Origin: Parcubacteria group bacterium CG08_land_8_20_14_0_20_43_9
Lineage (GTDB): Bacteria; Patescibacteriota; Minisyncoccia; Minisyncoccales; PEYH01
NCBI GenBank assembly: GCA_002774465.1
Contig: PEYH01000037.1
Coordinates: forward strand, 1 to 6,180
Reading direction: 5' to 3'
DNA length: 6,180 nucleotides
The notes beneath the pieces were generated by a model, which saw only the letters and a program-made list of their open reading frames with translations, had not been told where the DNA came from and did not search any database. Each line of letters opens with the position of its first letter. The stretch's first letter is position 1. Made by a program: the position numbers and the translations under genes. Below are positions 5,577-6,180 of this stretch, in pieces.

Positions 5577-5604
5577 TATTTATTGATTATTGATAAATGA
5601 TTAT
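5577..5604. repeat. Heptamer-phased AT-rich repeat downstream of the reductase gene
   Basis: Units tgattat (5584-5590), tgataaa (5591-5597) and tgattat (5598-5604) follow at exact 7-bp spacing, with a decayed tatttat before them (5577-5583). They fill almost the whole 30-bp gap between the reductase stop and the start of the broken hypothetical gene. The 13-mer tgataaatgatta (5591-5603) recurs as its reverse complement at 1281-1293. Confidence 0.6.
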
Positions 5605-6180
5605 TTATTTTTTTAAATTGCGGAGATAATCATAAACAGAAAGAGCCGCCTTGGCGCCTTCGCCCGCGGCAATGACAATTTGATTGTATTTTACATCCGT
5701 AACATCTCCAGCGGAAAACAATCCCGGAGTTTTTGTCTGGCAGGTTTTCGGGTCAATAGCTATCTCATCTTTCTCGTTAAAATCAACGAGTTCTTTGATA
5801 AACGAAGTGGCGGGCTGGGTGCCGACTGACACAAAAACTCCTTCCACATTGAGATTCTTTTTCTGTTTGCTTTTTATGTCTTCGTAGGTTATTTTCTCTA
5901 TTTTGTTTTTCCCTTCAATGTTTTTCAGGGCAGCCGAGGTAAAAATTTCAATTTTTTCATTATTCATAGCTCTTTCCTGCTCCCATTCATCAGCTGCTAA
6001 TCTTTCCTGGAATTCCAGCAAATAAACTTTTGAAGCGTAATGAGTCAATTCAACGGCCGCCTTAACTCCGGCGTTACCTCCCCCGATGACGGCCACCGGT
6101 TTATCTTTGAAAAACGGAGCGTCGCAAGTTACGCAATAAGTCACGCCCTTGCCGATAAACTCCTTTTCTCCCGGCACTTC
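5605..6180 (-). CDS. Thioredoxin reductase-like/AhpF-like FAD-dependent disulfide reductase, N-terminus cut off by the window edge
   Basis: The C-terminal 191 residues of a pyridine nucleotide-disulfide flavoprotein are present; the N-terminal FAD-binding region lies beyond the right edge. The codon at 6175-6177 is GTG (Val in E-V-P-G-E-K), an internal residue, not a start. Visible motifs are the redox-active CVTC in GVTYCVTCDAPFF, the nucleotide-binding GGGNAGVKAAVEL, and the second FAD-contacting stretch SAGDVTDVKYNQIVIAAGEGAKAA near the C-terminus. Classical NADPH thioredoxin reductases carry an HRRxxFRA motif after the second strand; here the sequence reads V-Y-L-L-E-F-Q-E-R-L-A-A-D, much closer to AhpF (V-T-L-L-E-F), which uses NADH. 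The enzyme therefore probably passes electrons from NADH to a thioredoxin, glutaredoxin or peroxiredoxin partner. The glutaredoxin-like gene in this window is a candidate. Whether AhpF-type extra N-terminal thioredoxin domains exist cannot be seen. The stop is TAA. Confidence 0.92.
   Translation of the reverse strand, partial: EVPGEKEFIGKGVTYCVTCDAPFFKDKPVAVIGGGNAGVKAAVELTHYASKVYLLEFQERLAADEWEQERAMNNEKIEIFTSAALKNIEGKNKIEKITYEDIKSKQKKNLNVEGVFVSVGTQPATSFIKELVDFNEKDEIAIDPKTCQTKTPGLFSAGDVTDVKYNQIVIAAGEGAKAALSVYDYLRNLKK

Noticed and set aside
6175..6177. GTG as the start of the reductase
   Set aside because: It encodes the Val within the conserved x-P-G-E-K-E-F block; the FAD-binding N-terminal half must lie beyond the window edge.

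Overview
This window looks like a piece of a small, AT-leaning bacterial genome of the Candidate Phyla Radiation (Patescibacteria, possibly Parcubacteria-like). That placement is an inference. It rests on all genes lying on one strand with tiny gaps, single-pass membrane anchors with Pro/Ser/Thr linkers followed by a 'W-x-T-Y-x-N ... Y-P' domain, a membrane-anchored thioredoxin-fold protein among housekeeping genes, and heptamer-phased AT-rich repeats. No marker gene proves it.

Every supported gene is on the minus strand, so transcription runs from right to left. In that order: the C-terminal part of a thioredoxin reductase-like/AhpF-like flavoprotein (cut by the right edge); an anchored hypothetical protein broken by an in-frame TGA; enolase (eno); an intact paralogue of that hypothetical protein; 2,3-bisphosphoglycerate-dependent phosphoglycerate mutase (gpmA); a membrane-anchored DsbA/GILT-like thioredoxin-fold protein; a CPYC glutaredoxin-like protein; and NAD-type glyceraldehyde-3-phosphate dehydrogenase (gap, cut by the left edge). 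Gaps range from overlaps (14 and 11 bp) and 6 bp up to about 70 bp, so one or a few operons are likely. I found no canonical promoter or U-tract terminator, and no RNA gene, CRISPR array or insertion sequence.

Two themes alternate. Lower glycolysis is represented by GAPDH, phosphoglycerate mutase and enolase. Thiol-disulfide chemistry is represented by a flavin reductase, a glutaredoxin and an extracytoplasmic thioredoxin-fold protein. The reductase resembles AhpF rather than classical NADPH thioredoxin reductase, and together with the glutaredoxin it recalls the NADH-driven Cp34/Cp9 pair of Clostridium pasteurianum. GAPDH-derived NADH could therefore feed the thiol system, but this is a hypothesis.

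The points most worth a second look are: the in-frame TGA that aligns without gaps to a Trp of the neighbouring paralogue; an enolase lacking about 11 residues of a normally conserved segment and carrying a heptamer tandem repeat inside its coding sequence; a phosphoglycerate mutase with Lys in place of the catalytic-core Arg; a thioredoxin-fold protein with CPYG instead of CxxC; heptamer-phased repeats in three gaps, with one 13-mer shared in inverted orientation; and a GC-rich palindrome between the glutaredoxin gene and gap that can form two competing hairpins.
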